From: Aquila chrysaetos chrysaetos
Lineage: Eukaryota > Chordata > Aves > Accipitriformes > Accipitridae
Length of the DNA stretch: 64,000 nucleotides
Direction of reading: 5' to 3'
Assembly: GCF_900496995.4 (NCBI RefSeq)
Contig: NC_044006.1
Span: forward strand, 78,795,754-78,859,753
Under the pieces are notes generated by a model that saw only the letters and a list, made by a program, of their open reading frames with translations, did no database searches and had not been told where the DNA came from. The position numbers were made by a program, and so were the translations under genes. Of this stretch, positions 46,800 to 57,049 are shown piece after piece; the first letter of the stretch is position 1, and the number at the start of each line of letters is the position of its first letter.

Positions 46800-46919
46800 G
46801 GGCAGCGAGCAAAGCCACCAGCTCGTCACATCCCGGGACAGCTCCTCCTGGCAACCCACCAGCTCTGCCCGCTCCTCCGAGGAGAAACAGGCGGCCACAT
46901 CCTTGAACATCACCGGGAC
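46800..46919 (-). pseudogene. Degenerate KRAB-A exon
   Basis: After an intact-looking acceptor (CTGCCGCAG) the minus strand encodes VMFKDVAACFSSEE, then R in place of the conserved Trp. After GATGTGA about 13 bases matching the GAGAACTAC part of intact KRAB exons are missing and the frame is lost. No donor follows. It sits about 0.8 kb upstream of the Harbinger relic on the same strand. Confidence 0.75.
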
Positions 46920-46924
46920 CTGCG

Positions 46925-47995
46925 GCAGTGCGGGACCCTGCTCAGCACCCTGGCAGGAGAGTGGATGGGGGAGAGGAGCCTGGGGGGTCCCGCTCGCAGC
47001 CCCACGGCACCTTCCCCACTCCCACCCCGGCTGCGCAACTGCCGCCCCCCGCTTTGGGCAGCGCTACGGGGCAGAAACAGCTCCCACGAACAGACGTGGC
47101 TGGGCATGGGGACATCTGTGCGGGGACAGATGTGTCCCCACAGGGACCTCCTGGGAGCTGACCCATCCCTCCGAGACCCATCGGGGAGGGATGGCAGCCC
47201 TGAGCCCTGGGTGCCCTGTGGGATGGGGGACACACTCCAGCAGACCGGGGGTCCCACCAGCCAGGCACAAAGGCACGCTCTGCACCCCAGCTCTGCACCC
47301 CAGGGTCCCGGCTCCCCAGGCTCTGCATCCCCCCCCAGCTCCAGGCAACTCCAGGCTCACAGCTCCCGCAGCACCGGGCACGGTTTCACCGGTGCACAGC
47401 CCAAGCTGGGCAAACCGGGGAAGGGGCCCCATCCCCTGCCACCCAGCAGCCACCCCGGCTTCACCCGGCTGGTGCCCGGCAGCGCCGCTACACCCAGGGG
47501 AGCGGGTCAGGACAGGGGTCCCGGGTGCTGTTCATCCCCCAGAGTCACCCAGCCTACCCCCAGCACCCCTCCGAGGGGAAGGCTAAGGGCCAAAAGCTGG
47601 GAAGCGGGGAGAGGCTCTGGCCCTTGGGCTGCCTCCCCCAGCGCAGGATGAGACCTTTCCGTTTTGCCGCAAGAGACCAGACCCCACGCTCGCGTCACAG
47701 TCTTCTGGCTTTAAATACAGACGGTAACAAGGAGATACCCTCCCACACAGGGGCAGGGCACTGGTGGGACTGGGAGAACTGGGAAGTGCCTTGGAGGGAT
47801 TTTTTAAGGTCTGAAGGGGTGCGGAGCGCAGGGCTCACAGGTCCTGGACGTGCACCCAGCCAAGCCCCAGGGAGGAGGCAGCAGGCACTAGCAAAGTCAG
47901 TGTCCTGTGGGGGCAGGATGAGGGCCCCTCCTGCCCCGCTGCCATGCTCCGGGCCTCTCCACACAGGGATAAGCCCCCTCCCGCAGTCCAGAGCG
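46925..47995. other. Intergenic, no gene seen
   Basis: Unique GC-rich sequence between the KRAB relic and the end of ZNF-C. A 500-codon plus-strand frame at 46149-47651 crosses it but has Pro/Ser-rich composition, no domain, and overlaps the relic antisense. Confidence 0.45.
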
Positions 47996-48002
47996 GCCGC
48001 AG

Positions 48003-50845
48003 CTACTGCTGGCAGCCCGTCGGGTCGTCCCCTGCCCTGAGGGTCCCCCCGTCCCCCTCTCCGTGCGCCCGCTGGTGCAGCAGCAGCTTGCTCTTGGAGC
48101 TGAAGCCCAGCCGGCACTGGGAGCAGGCGAAGGTCTTGTAGCGCCGGTGGAGCTTCTTGTGCGTGATGAGGTTGGCCTTGTTGCAGAAGGACTTGTCGCA
48201 CTGGGGGCAGGCGAAGGGCCGCTCGCCCGTGTGCACGCGCTGGTGCACCAGCAGGTTCCCGCTGCGGCTGAAGCCGCGGCCGCAGTCGGGGCACTTGTGG
48301 GAGCGTTCCTGCGCGTGGCTGCGCTGGTGGATGATCAGGCTCTCCTTCCAGCTGAAGCTGCGGTCGCAACGCCCGCAGAGGAAGGGTCGCTCCTCGCAGT
48401 CGGCGGCCCGGTGCCGGCTCAGGCTGGCCTCGTCCTCGAAGCGCTTGTCGCAGCGGGGGCACTTGCGGCACGCGTCGCCGGCGTGCTCCTTGCGGTGCGC
48501 CTGCAGGTCGCGCTTGTGGCGGAAGCTGTCCCCGCAGAGCGGGCAGGCGTAGCCGCCCTCGCCGCCGTGGCTCGCCCGGTGCCGCAACAGATCCCCTTTC
48601 AAGCAGAAGGTCCTGGCGCACTCCGTGCAGGCGTGCCGGCGCCGGCCCCGGTGCTTTTTGTGCGTCAGGAGGTTGCGGTAGTGGCGGAAAGCCTTGCCGC
48701 AGGCACCGCACTGGTAGGAGGGCGCCGGGCGCAGGTGCTCGCGCTGGTGCGCGCTCAGCCCGGCCTCGTTCTCGAAGCTCTGCCCGCAGGTGCCGCAGAT
48801 GAGGAGCCCCCCACCCCTCGCCACGGGCACCTCCAGCAGCTGCTCCCCCCGCTCCCACCCCGGCAGCTCCTGGGGGGCATCCCCGGCCCAGGCCCCCGGC
48901 TCCGTGTCGCAGCAGCCGGAGCAGAGCACGGGGTGCCCCAGCTCCTCGGCCGCCCCGGCTGGCGACGCGCACGGGACCCAGCGTCCCCGGTCGTCGTCCT
49001 CACGCAGGTCCTCGCCGGCCGTCCCGCCCCAGGCAGCTGTCGGGAACAGGGGTGCAGTCATGGCGGGGGGCGTCCCGGCACGGGGGCACCGCCGGCACAG
49101 ACCCGCGACGGTCCCCGTGCCCGCGGCACCGGCCCCTCGCCCGCCGCAGCCTCCCCTCGGCCCTGCAACACCCACGGGACAACCAGGCCTGGGGGGCCGA
49201 GGTGGGACACCCAAACCCACCCGGTGAGGAGGAGCTCGTCTGGGGTGGGGGTCTGGCTGGGGCCAGCCGCCTCGTACCGCGCTCGGGGCTTCTGTCTCTA
49301 ACTTACTAAATCGGCACCAATTTCCCAGCCCGGTGCCCCCCCGCCACGCGGGGGGTCTCCCCGCAGTCACTCACAGGTGCCAGAGGCGTCAGGAGCTCTG
49401 CCGTCCCCCCCGCCGTAGGGGACCCCCCCACGCGACTCCTCCCTGGGTTCCATTCTGTGGGTGAGCTTGGACTCGGGGCCTGTGTGGGAGAGAGAAACCT
49501 CAGCATCCCTCGAGCCGCCCAAGGAGCGTCACCGTCACCAGGGGCCGTGGCGATGTGCCTGGGGGAAGCCGGCTGTGGGAGCAGCGGGACCAGCGGGCTG
49601 CCGCGTCCAGGGCCCTCGGGAGCTGCCGGCATCAACCCCGCTTGTGGCAGCGAACCGGGGCACACCAGGGTGGGGAGCGGCGGGGCCGGGGTACCTGGAG
49701 CCGTTATTCCTCACACACCGGGGACGGACTCGGCAAGGCCGGGGAGGGCAGCGGGCGCGCTGCAGCCCCGCTCTGCGTGGAGAGACGGTAAGTTGGGCTC
49801 TGCCCACGCGCGGCCGGCCGGAGGGGCTCGGGCTGCGGACCCCCGGCTGAGCCTCCGGAACCCCGGCTGAGCCTCCGGACGTGCTCCCAGCCTGGCAGCG
49901 CTGCCGGCTCTGTGCCCGGGCTCCCCAGGAGTGCATCCTTACCCAGGGTGGCAATCAGGTCATAGTTGTCCATCATCACCTCCTGGTAGAGCTCCCGCTG
50001 CCATGCCACCAGCTCTACCCACTCCTCGGGGGAGAAATAGACGGCCACGTCCTCGAACGTCACCGCACCCTGGAAAAGAGCGTAGGGGCTGAGGGGACCT
50101 GGGGAGCCAGCAGCTGGACCCCAGGCAGGGGGGCACGGGGGGTGTCTGCAGCCACGGTCACCCCCTTCTCCCAGGGGGCACACAGAGCTGTAGCACGCCG
50201 CGGTTCCCAAAACGTCCCCGTCCTTGGGTCGCTCGGCTCCCTGGCAATCGGTGCAGGATGGCTGGGGCTACGGTGAGCCCCAGACTGTCCCGGGAAAAGC
50301 AGGGCTCCCCAGTCCCCCCCCCCCAGCCCCACGCTCCTCACCTCGGCCCGAGGGTCTGGCTGCCGCAGCGCCTGGGGGCCCACGGGACCCCCCCACCCCC
50401 GCTAAGCAGGACCAGAGGGCTGGGACCGCATCCAGCCCACGCTTCGACACCCGGCTCAGCACCGCCCGGAACGGGGCACGGTCCCTCTTCCCGACCCGCC
50501 GCGCCCACTCGAGACCACCGGGCACCGGAGAAGCCGGGGATGCTGGCGGCTCCCGGGGGGGTCTCCATGCTGGCACAGCGATGCGGGACCACGCACCACC
50601 CCCCCGCCCCCCAACTCCCGGGACCCCGCACACGGGCAACAAGAGCCACCGCCGAGCCACGGACCCGCGGGGACGTGGGTCTCAGGCGCAGCCCGGACGA
50701 GCTGCCGCCGAAACCGGGCTGGGAACCGGGACCGGGGCCGGGGCCTCCCCCCGTCTCGTCCCCGCCGCTTCCCGGCTCCGGCGGGTCCCGGGGTGGGGGG
50801 GGTACGGGGGGGGTGGGGGGACCCGCTCGGCCTTACCCGCTGCAT
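48003..50845 (-). CDS. KRAB C2H2 zinc-finger protein C (complete, 424 residues)
   Basis: A presumed DNA-binding repressor. Minus-strand exons are 50845-50837 (ATG CAG CGG), 50069-49943 (KRAB-A, 127 bp), 49479-49375 (KRAB-associated, [15 protein letters not shown]) and 49036-48003. The phases 0, 1 and 1 agree and the total of 1275 bp has no internal stop. The last exon has an acidic start ([12 protein letters not shown]), then nine fingers from [17 protein letters not shown] to [17 protein letters not shown]. Finger 2 is followed by an irregular basic spacer. Finger 5 ends RHRAADC, so its last ligand appears to be Cys (a C2HC finger). Only fingers 7-8 keep a standard TGERPF linker. It is clearly divergent from ZNF-A and ZNF-B. 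The orthologue is unknown. Confidence 0.9.
49943..50069 (-). CDS. KRAB-A exon of ZNF-C
   Basis: A 127-bp exon encoding [15 protein letters not shown] and [20 protein letters not shown], acceptor TTTTCCAG, donor GTAAGG. KRAB-A boxes recruit the TRIM28 corepressor in tetrapod proteins. Core residues are present, so repression is plausible. Confidence 0.9.
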
Positions 50846-51350
50846 CTCTGCCCGGGGCCGGCGGTCGGCGGCGGCGGCACCGGGTGCCGGAAGGGCCCCG
50901 GCACGGAGCACCGCGATGGCGCCGGCGGAGCCAGGGCCGGGGCGGGCCCGGAAGGGGACGGCGGGGGCGGGACCGAGGCGGTCGGTCGACCCGGGGAGCA
51001 CCGGGAATCCCGGGGAGCGTCAGCCCCGGGGGGAGCGGGGAGCCGGCCCCGGGTGCGCTCGCTGAGCCCCGGGCTGGCCAGCAGCTCCTGACTGCCTGGG
51101 GGGGACAGAGGGGAGGGAGCAGGGCCCGGGGGGGGTCTCCAAACGGACACCCCCCCCCCCCCCGCCGCCATGCCACCGCTCGGGGCAGGGGTCAGCGTCC
51201 GAGAGTCCGGCGGGCACCGCTCTGCCGGGACCGGCCGTCCTCTCCTGCCCTCCGCGACCGCGCTCGCCCGCGTTTTGTGGGACACCCCCCCCCCCCAGGC
51301 CCGTGGGCGCGGGTGGGAGGTCGGCAAGGTGTCCCCCGCGGCGTGCCCCC
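50450..51350 (-). promoter_or_regulatory. CpG-rich promoter region of ZNF-C
   Basis: Dense CpG surround the start codon at 50845 and extend upstream. No TATA box was seen. Such promoters usually start at several sites. Confidence 0.6.
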
Positions 51351-51671
51351 CCCCCCGAGAAGCGGGGAGCTGGGGTTGCAGCAGGTCCCCGTGGCAGGGC
51401 AGGCTCTGCCGGCGCATGGTGGCCGCTGCGCCGCGGTGGCGCGGCGCTCTCCAGCCGAAGCGCTCGCCTCCCTCCCCGCCCCCAGCTCCCTGCGCCCCGT
51501 GCACCGAACCACGCGGGTCCCGCGGGGGGGGGGGTTCGTGCCGCTGGTGTCAGAGCGGGCTCCGGCCCCACCGGTGCTTCGCTGTCAGTCCCGGACCGGG
51601 GATCCCCTGGGGAGAGGAGCCGGGGGGGGGGGGTGACTTCATGTGCCAGGGCTTCGAGGGGGGCTCGCCCC

Positions 51672-51701
51672 CGAGACAAGGGGAGTCAAAAGAATCTCAG
51701 T
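51672..51701 (+). repeat. 5' LTR remnant (first 30 bp)
   Basis: These 30 bases match the start of the 3' LTR at 56251-56280 except for the first base. Right after them the sequence jumps into pol, marking a deletion junction. Confidence 0.85.
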
Positions 51702-54700
51702 GGAGGAGGTGAAAGATCAGCAATATGTTCAAATATTGAGCCTAACCTTAACCAGTCTCCCCCTGGAAGGAAGCGTTAACGAGGACATCTTAAACCAAGT
51801 GTACCCGGGGGTATGGGCTACTGATGCACCTGGAAGAGCGAAAAGTGCTCCACCTGTTGAAGTTAGGATCAAGGAAGGCCAAAAGCCGGTGAGAATTAAA
51901 CAATATCCCCTAAAGAAGGAAGACAGAGAAGGAATCCGGCCAGTGATAGAAAAATTTTTGCAATTGGGATTATTAAAAGAATGTGAGTCTGAATTCAATA
52001 TCCCTATATTACCTGTTCGGAAGCCCGATGGGTCATATCGGGTGGTCCAAGACTTACGGGCGGTGAATAAGATAACTGAAGATCTTTACCCGGTAGTGGC
52101 GAACCCATAGACCCTGTTGACTGTATTAACACCTGAATTGACTTGGTTTACTGTTTTAGATTTGAAGGATGCTTTCTTTTGCCTCCCTCTCCATGAAGCC
52201 AGCCAAAAATTATTATATGCATTTGAATGGGAAAACCCCAAGAGTGGTCGAAAGACCCAGCTCACTTGGACGGTGTTGCCACAAGGATTTAAGAATAGTC
52301 CTACCATTTTTGGCAGTCAGCTTGCAAAAGACTTAGAATCCTGGGAAGCCCCGTCTGAGGAGGGGAAGCTGTTGCAGTACGTGGATGATATCCTGATCGC
52401 CACCAAAACAGAGAAAGATTGTATGACGTGGACGGTGAGTCTGTTGAATTTCCTGGGACTCCAGGGGTACTGGGTATCCAAGAAAAAGGCACAGGTAATG
52501 CAACGCAAAGTGAATTATTTGGGCTATGAAATTAGTGCGGGACAAAGAACTTTGGGACAGGCCCATAAAGAGGCAATATGTCAAACTCGGAGACCTCAAA
52601 CAGTAAAAGAGTTAGGGACTTTTCTGGGAAAGACGGGGTGGTGCTGATTGTGGATCTATAATAATGGATTGCTTGTTAAACCACTGTATGCATTGACAGC
52701 CACTGAGCAGAAACACCTTGAGTGGAACAAGGAGACCGAACGAGCCTTTGAGCTATTGAAAAAGGCTTTGATGTCAGCCCCAGCCTTAGGACTCCCAGAT
52801 GCAAGTAAGCCGTTTCTTCTTTACTCCCACGAGAAGCAGGGCATTGCCCTGGGAATATTAGCACAAAACCTGGGTCCATATCGACGGGCAGTTGCCTACT
52901 TCTCTAAGCAGTTAGACACGACTGCAAAAGGTTGGCCTGGATGCCTGCGGGCGGTTGCGGCTGTGATACTGAATATACAGGAAGCCCGAAAGTTTACTCT
53001 GGGCCAGAAAATGACTGTTCTGGTGTCTCACACAGTATCAGCAGTACTGGAAGCAAAAGGTGGACAGGAATCCGCAAAGATTCCTGAGATATCAAGCTAT
53101 ATTGGTAGAGCAGGATGATGTGGAGATTGTAGTCACTAACATTGTTAACCCAGCTTCTTTTCTCAGCAGGAACACAGGAGAACCGGTACATCATGACTGT
53201 TTGGAAACCATTGAAGCAACATACGCCAGTTGCCCAGACCTGAAAGACAGCCCCATGGAAAATGGGGAAACTTGGTTCACAGATGGAAGCAGTTACGTCC
53301 TAAATGGTAATTGACACGCGGGATACGCTGTCACCACCAGCCAAGAGGTAATAGAATCGGGGGCTTTGCCCATGAACACTTCCGCACAGAAGGCAGAAAT
53401 AATTGCTGTAACCCGCGCCCTGGAGTTGGCCCAGGGCAAAGTTGTGAACATTTATACAGACTCAAAATATGCCTTTGGAGTTGTACATGCACATGGAGCG
53501 ATTTGGAAGGAGAGAGGACTACTGAGTTCTCAAGGGAAAAATATCAAACACGCAGAAGAAATTCTGAAGTTACTGGAAGCTGTCCAGCTCCCTAAGAAAG
53601 TAGCAATTATGCATATCAAGGCACACCAGAAAGTGAGCTCAGATTTGGAAAAAGGGAACGAGCTGGCGGACAGAGAGGCAAAACAAGTGGCCAAAACAAA
53701 GGTAAAAATAGAAGGGGCTTTAATTCCGGATAGGCAGATCTCCCTAGCAGGTAAGCCAGAATACACCAAGGAAGATCAGAAGCTCATTACAGATTTAGAA
53801 GGGTCATATAATGAAGAAGGGTGGGCTCATACCCCACAAGGAAAGCTAATCGTTCCCTCTTGCTTATTATGGCATTTGATACGGGAGGAACATAGGAAAA
53901 GACATTGGGGAACAGAGGCTCTGTATAATCATTTGATAAGAGAAATTGTGGCTAGAAATTTATATACCACGGTGAGACAGGTGACTCAACAGTGTGATCT
54001 TTGCCTCCAAACTAATCCTAAGAATACCCCCAAGCCAGAAATGGGCCAGATTGGAAAAGGCAATGGGCCTGGACAACAATGGCAAATTGATTTTACAGAA
54101 CTTCCAAGAAAAGGGGGGTATCGATATTTATTGGTATTAACTGATACCTTTTCAGGTTGGCCAGAAGCATTCCCAACAAGAACGGCTAAAGCTCGGGAGG
54201 TAACTAAAATACTGGTACAAGAGAGAATACCACGTTTTGGGGTTCCAGCAACCATATCCTCTGACAGAGGACCACATTTTGTCTCAAAAATAGTACAACA
54301 AATTAGCCACCATTTAGGTATAGATTGGCAGCTTCATACTCCATATCACCCCCAGTTGAGTGGTCAAGTGGAAAAAATGAACCACTTAAACAGCAAATTG
54401 TGAAATTAGGACAAGAAGCAAATTTGACATGGCCTCAGTCTGTCCCTTTAGCCCTTCTCCGTATACGAACAAGACCAAGGGCAAAAGAAGGACTGAGCCC
54501 CTTTGAAATTCTGTATGGACAACCCTATGGGATACAGAGAGGGGTGTCTGTACAAGCGGGGGATGAAATTATGACTTCTTACATGGTAGCATTAGGTAAG
54601 CAACTTAATAAAATCAGGAAGCATGTGGTAGGGACTCGAGGGAGAGGTTTGGATGGGCCTGTACATAATATACAACCAGGAGATTATGTGTATATAAAGT

Positions 54701-54888
54701 CTCTTACAGAAAAAACTCTGGAGCCACAGTGGGAAGGACCATTTCAAGTATTACTTACCTCCTTCACCGCGATTAGGATCAAGGAACGGAGCGCCTGGAT
54801 CCATCACACTAGGGTGAAGAAGGCACCCAAAGGACAATGGACTTCACAAGAAAAGGGACCTTTGAAGCTCAAATTTGTAAGACATTGA
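51702..54888 (+). pseudogene. pol: Endogenous retrovirus pol, broken
   Basis: Reverse transcriptase: KQYPLKKE, VQDLRAVNK and the catalytic QYVDDIL are present in one frame, interrupted by TAG at 52108-52110 and TGA at 52645-52647. The frame shifts between about 53040 and 53118. RNase H follows (WFTDGSS, NIYTDSKYAF, GNELADREAK) with a TGA at 53312-53314. Integrase keeps the zinc-binding HLIREEH and CDLC parts and the catalytic blocks WQIDFTELP, SSDRGPHF and GQVEKMN. Another shift near 54380 leads into the C-terminal domain ending at 54888. At least three stops and two shifts; non-functional. Confidence 0.93.
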
Positions 54889-56174
54889 TTGTCATGCTCC
54901 TGAGTTGGACCTTGCCCAAGGGGCAGGCTTGGGATCGAAATACTTATTTAAATATGACAGAGAGTATCTTGAAAGTACTAAATTTATCAGATTGTTGGGT
55001 ATGTAATCCCCTTCCTCAGGGGAACATGGAACTCCCCTTTCTAGGAGTCCCAACCACAAATTGGACATCTCTTATTAAAGATGGGCCAGACAGGAATGGA
55101 TTATGCCTTTATGGAAAGGGAAATACCCAGCGGGAACCCAGCTTTGATCTGGAGGTACCTGACCCTAAAGAGGTCTTAATTACTGGCCGTTGCTTAAATA
55201 TTACTGATAATATTTGGGGAGACATGGATAATTGTAGCCTTGCGGAAAATCTGGGAACTTTTGATAAAGGAGAATTAGAACGTCTTGGACTGAACTTAAC
55301 TATCAGTTTCTATTATATCCAGAAACCAAAGAGGGGGCCAGAAAAGAAGGGGCAAGAACAAGACAGAAGGGAGACACATCTCGGTCCAAGATGCAACACA
55401 GGGCCCAGATACTGGTGGCTCTGTGGGGATGGCAGGGCCAGAAAGAGTTTACCCCAGAACTGGAAGGGACACTGTGTTCGGGGGTACCTTGCACCTCAGA
55501 CCAGTATATTCGAGGGAGCTTCACCTCCCCAAGGGTTTTTGAGAACACCTTGGCTCCGTGTAAAACGGACTGAAAACCCACTAATTATTCGAGGTACTAG
55601 GTACCATAGTTTTGTCCGATGGCTAATCCCCTCTTTAGGGGTAAGCGAGTTGGAGAAAGCTATCGTGAATATATCTGCTACATTAGAGGTTATAGAAAAA
55701 GCTACAATTGATGCAATTCAAGGGCTGCAACTGGAAATACAATCCCTAAGCAAAGTAGTACTCCAAAATAGAATGGGATTGGACATGCTTTTAGCAAAAG
55801 AAGGGGGCTTATGTGTAGTTATAAACCAAACCTGCTGTACCTATATCAATCAAAACCAACGAACTGAAACAGATCTTGAAGAGATATGGGAGAAGACTAG
55901 AATACTACATGAAGCTTCCCAAGATGACACTTCTTGGGACTTGACAGACATATTAGAAAAATTAACCTCCTGGTTGCCAAATTTGACATGGTTGAAGCAA
56001 TTGTTTGTCACTATAATAATCATTATTCTCTTGTCTGTGGTTCTTGGCTCTCTTGGTCTGTGGTTCAATGTGGCTTTTTGTGCTGTAGGAGTACAGGAGA
56101 CTCTTACAGTGAATGGAAAAAGAATCGGTTACGACAAAAACTCGAGACCAACAAATACTTTGAGAAGATGCTAG
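54837..56174 (+). CDS. env: Endogenous retrovirus env, full-length open frame (445 codons)
   Basis: This frame is uninterrupted from ATG to stop and overlaps the end of pol by 52 bp. Near the start is a hydrophobic signal-like segment (LIVMLLSW). The surface part has the CWVC disulfide-exchange motif and several N-glycosylation sequons. A basic RVKR lies before the transmembrane part. The transmembrane part has an immunosuppressive-domain-like stretch, a CX6CC motif, a hydrophobic anchor (LFVTIIIIILLSVVLGSLGL) and a cytoplasmic tail of about 40 residues. Such an env is gamma-type. An intact env beside a broken pol may reflect recent insertion, chance or host use; the sequence alone does not decide. 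Confidence 0.88.
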   Translation: MDFTRKGTFEAQICKTLIVMLLSWTLPKGQAWDRNTYLNMTESILKVLNLSDCWVCNPLPQGNMELPFLGVPTTNWTSLIKDGPDRNGLCLYGKGNTQREPSFDLEVPDPKEVLITGRCLNITDNIWGDMDNCSLAENLGTFDKGELERLGLNLTISFYYIQKPKRGPEKKGQEQDRRETHLGPRCNTGPRYWWLCGDGRARKSLPQNWKGHCVRGYLAPQTSIFEGASPPQGFLRTPWLRVKRTENPLIIRGTRYHSFVRWLIPSLGVSELEKAIVNISATLEVIEKATIDAIQGLQLEIQSLSKVVLQNRMGLDMLLAKEGGLCVVINQTCCTYINQNQRTETDLEEIWEKTRILHEASQDDTSWDLTDILEKLTSWLPNLTWLKQLFVTIIIIILLSVVLGSLGLWFNVAFCAVGVQETLTVNGKRIGYDKNSRPTNTLRRC

Positions 56175-56250
56175 ATAGGGAAATAATGTATTAGAAGTAC
56201 TAGGATTAGATATAGTAAAAGAATTTACTATTTTCTAGAAAAGGGGGGAC

Positions 56251-56827
56251 TGAGACAAGGGGAGTCAAAAGAATCTCAGTAGACATAATAAAGGGGGATG
56301 AAAGATGATGTTTAGCGCTTACATTGTTGAAATTAGCTGACATAGAGACAGTCCTTGATAAGAAGAGCTGGTCCTAAGAACCAGCCAATAAGGTAGAGAC
56401 AGTTCCTGATAAGAAGCAGGAGCTGGCCTCAAGAGCCAGCCAAGACTGGTCTTGCGGCTTGGGTGAATACCAAGAAATCACTGAGCCTGCGCAAGAAAAG
56501 AGGTTACTAGCAGTGACAGAGTCATCTATCTTCATCTCTGCGACCACCAGACGACCACCATAAAGAGGCACTGCGCAAGCGCAGTTGAGAGGAGACTACA
56601 GAAATGACCTCTCGGAGCTAATTTTAATATGAAGCGGGGACAGGTCATGCATATGTATAGGCATATTGTGAATATGTAACACTTGACTGTATAAACTTGA
56701 AACGAACTGCTGAGTCGGGCGTGCACGACTTTGGTGGGACTACCCCCCCCGCCCCGTGCTGCCCAGCGCTGAATAAACATACCTACTTTACAATCTCACT
56801 GATTGTGGAGCCTGTTTCCGCACGTCA
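56251..56827 (+). repeat. 3' LTR of the endogenous retrovirus
   Basis: The LTR starts TGAGAC after the polypurine tract and ends CGTCA. It holds a TATA box TATAAA at 56690-56695 and a poly(A) signal AATAAA at 56772-56777, giving U3-R-U5 order. The U3 contains an internal near-duplication around GATAAGAAG and CCAGCCAA (56355-56450). Confidence 0.88.
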
Positions 56828-56944
56828 ACCCCGAATCTGGGGGAAACGCAGGCGGGAACTTCTCCAGGCAGAGCGAGGTTTGGCCCCTGCTCCTCTGCCC
56901 CCTCGGTGGAGGGACCCCCTCTCCAGCGCTCTCGGGCCGTGAGG

Positions 56945-57046
56945 TGGTCTTTCTCCATTGCCACATCCCAGAGAAGCTCCTTCGCCCTTCTGCCAGCTCT
57001 GCCCATTCCGTGAGGAACCACCTCCTCAAACACCACCCGGCGCTGC
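56945..57046 (-). pseudogene. Degenerate KRAB-A exon beside the retrovirus
   Basis: After a plausible acceptor (TTTCTGCAG) the minus strand reads VVFEEVV, then after a small deletion EWAELAEG appears in a shifted frame, followed by bases matching the LLWDVAME part. This is the VTFEDVA...EEWAEL...YREVM pattern with indels. No downstream finger exon was recognised. Confidence 0.65.
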
Positions 57047-57049
57047 TGC

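Larger units (their letters stand above)
51672..56827 (+). mobile_element. Class I endogenous retrovirus, 5'-deleted provirus
   Basis: The order is a 30-bp LTR remnant, pol (RT, RNase H, integrase), env and a full 3' LTR. A polypurine tract (AGAAAAGGGGGGAC, 56237-56250) precedes the 3' LTR. CCCC flanks both ends, consistent with a 4-bp target duplication. The bulk of the 5' LTR, the primer binding site, gag and protease are missing, so the element cannot produce virus by itself. Base composition (AT-rich) contrasts sharply with the flanks. The pol and env type is gammaretrovirus-like. Confidence 0.92.

Noticed and set aside
46149-47651. Plus-strand frame of 500 codons
   Set aside because: Pro/Ser/Ala-rich composition, no recognised domain, antisense to the KRAB relic, no splice or promoter support.
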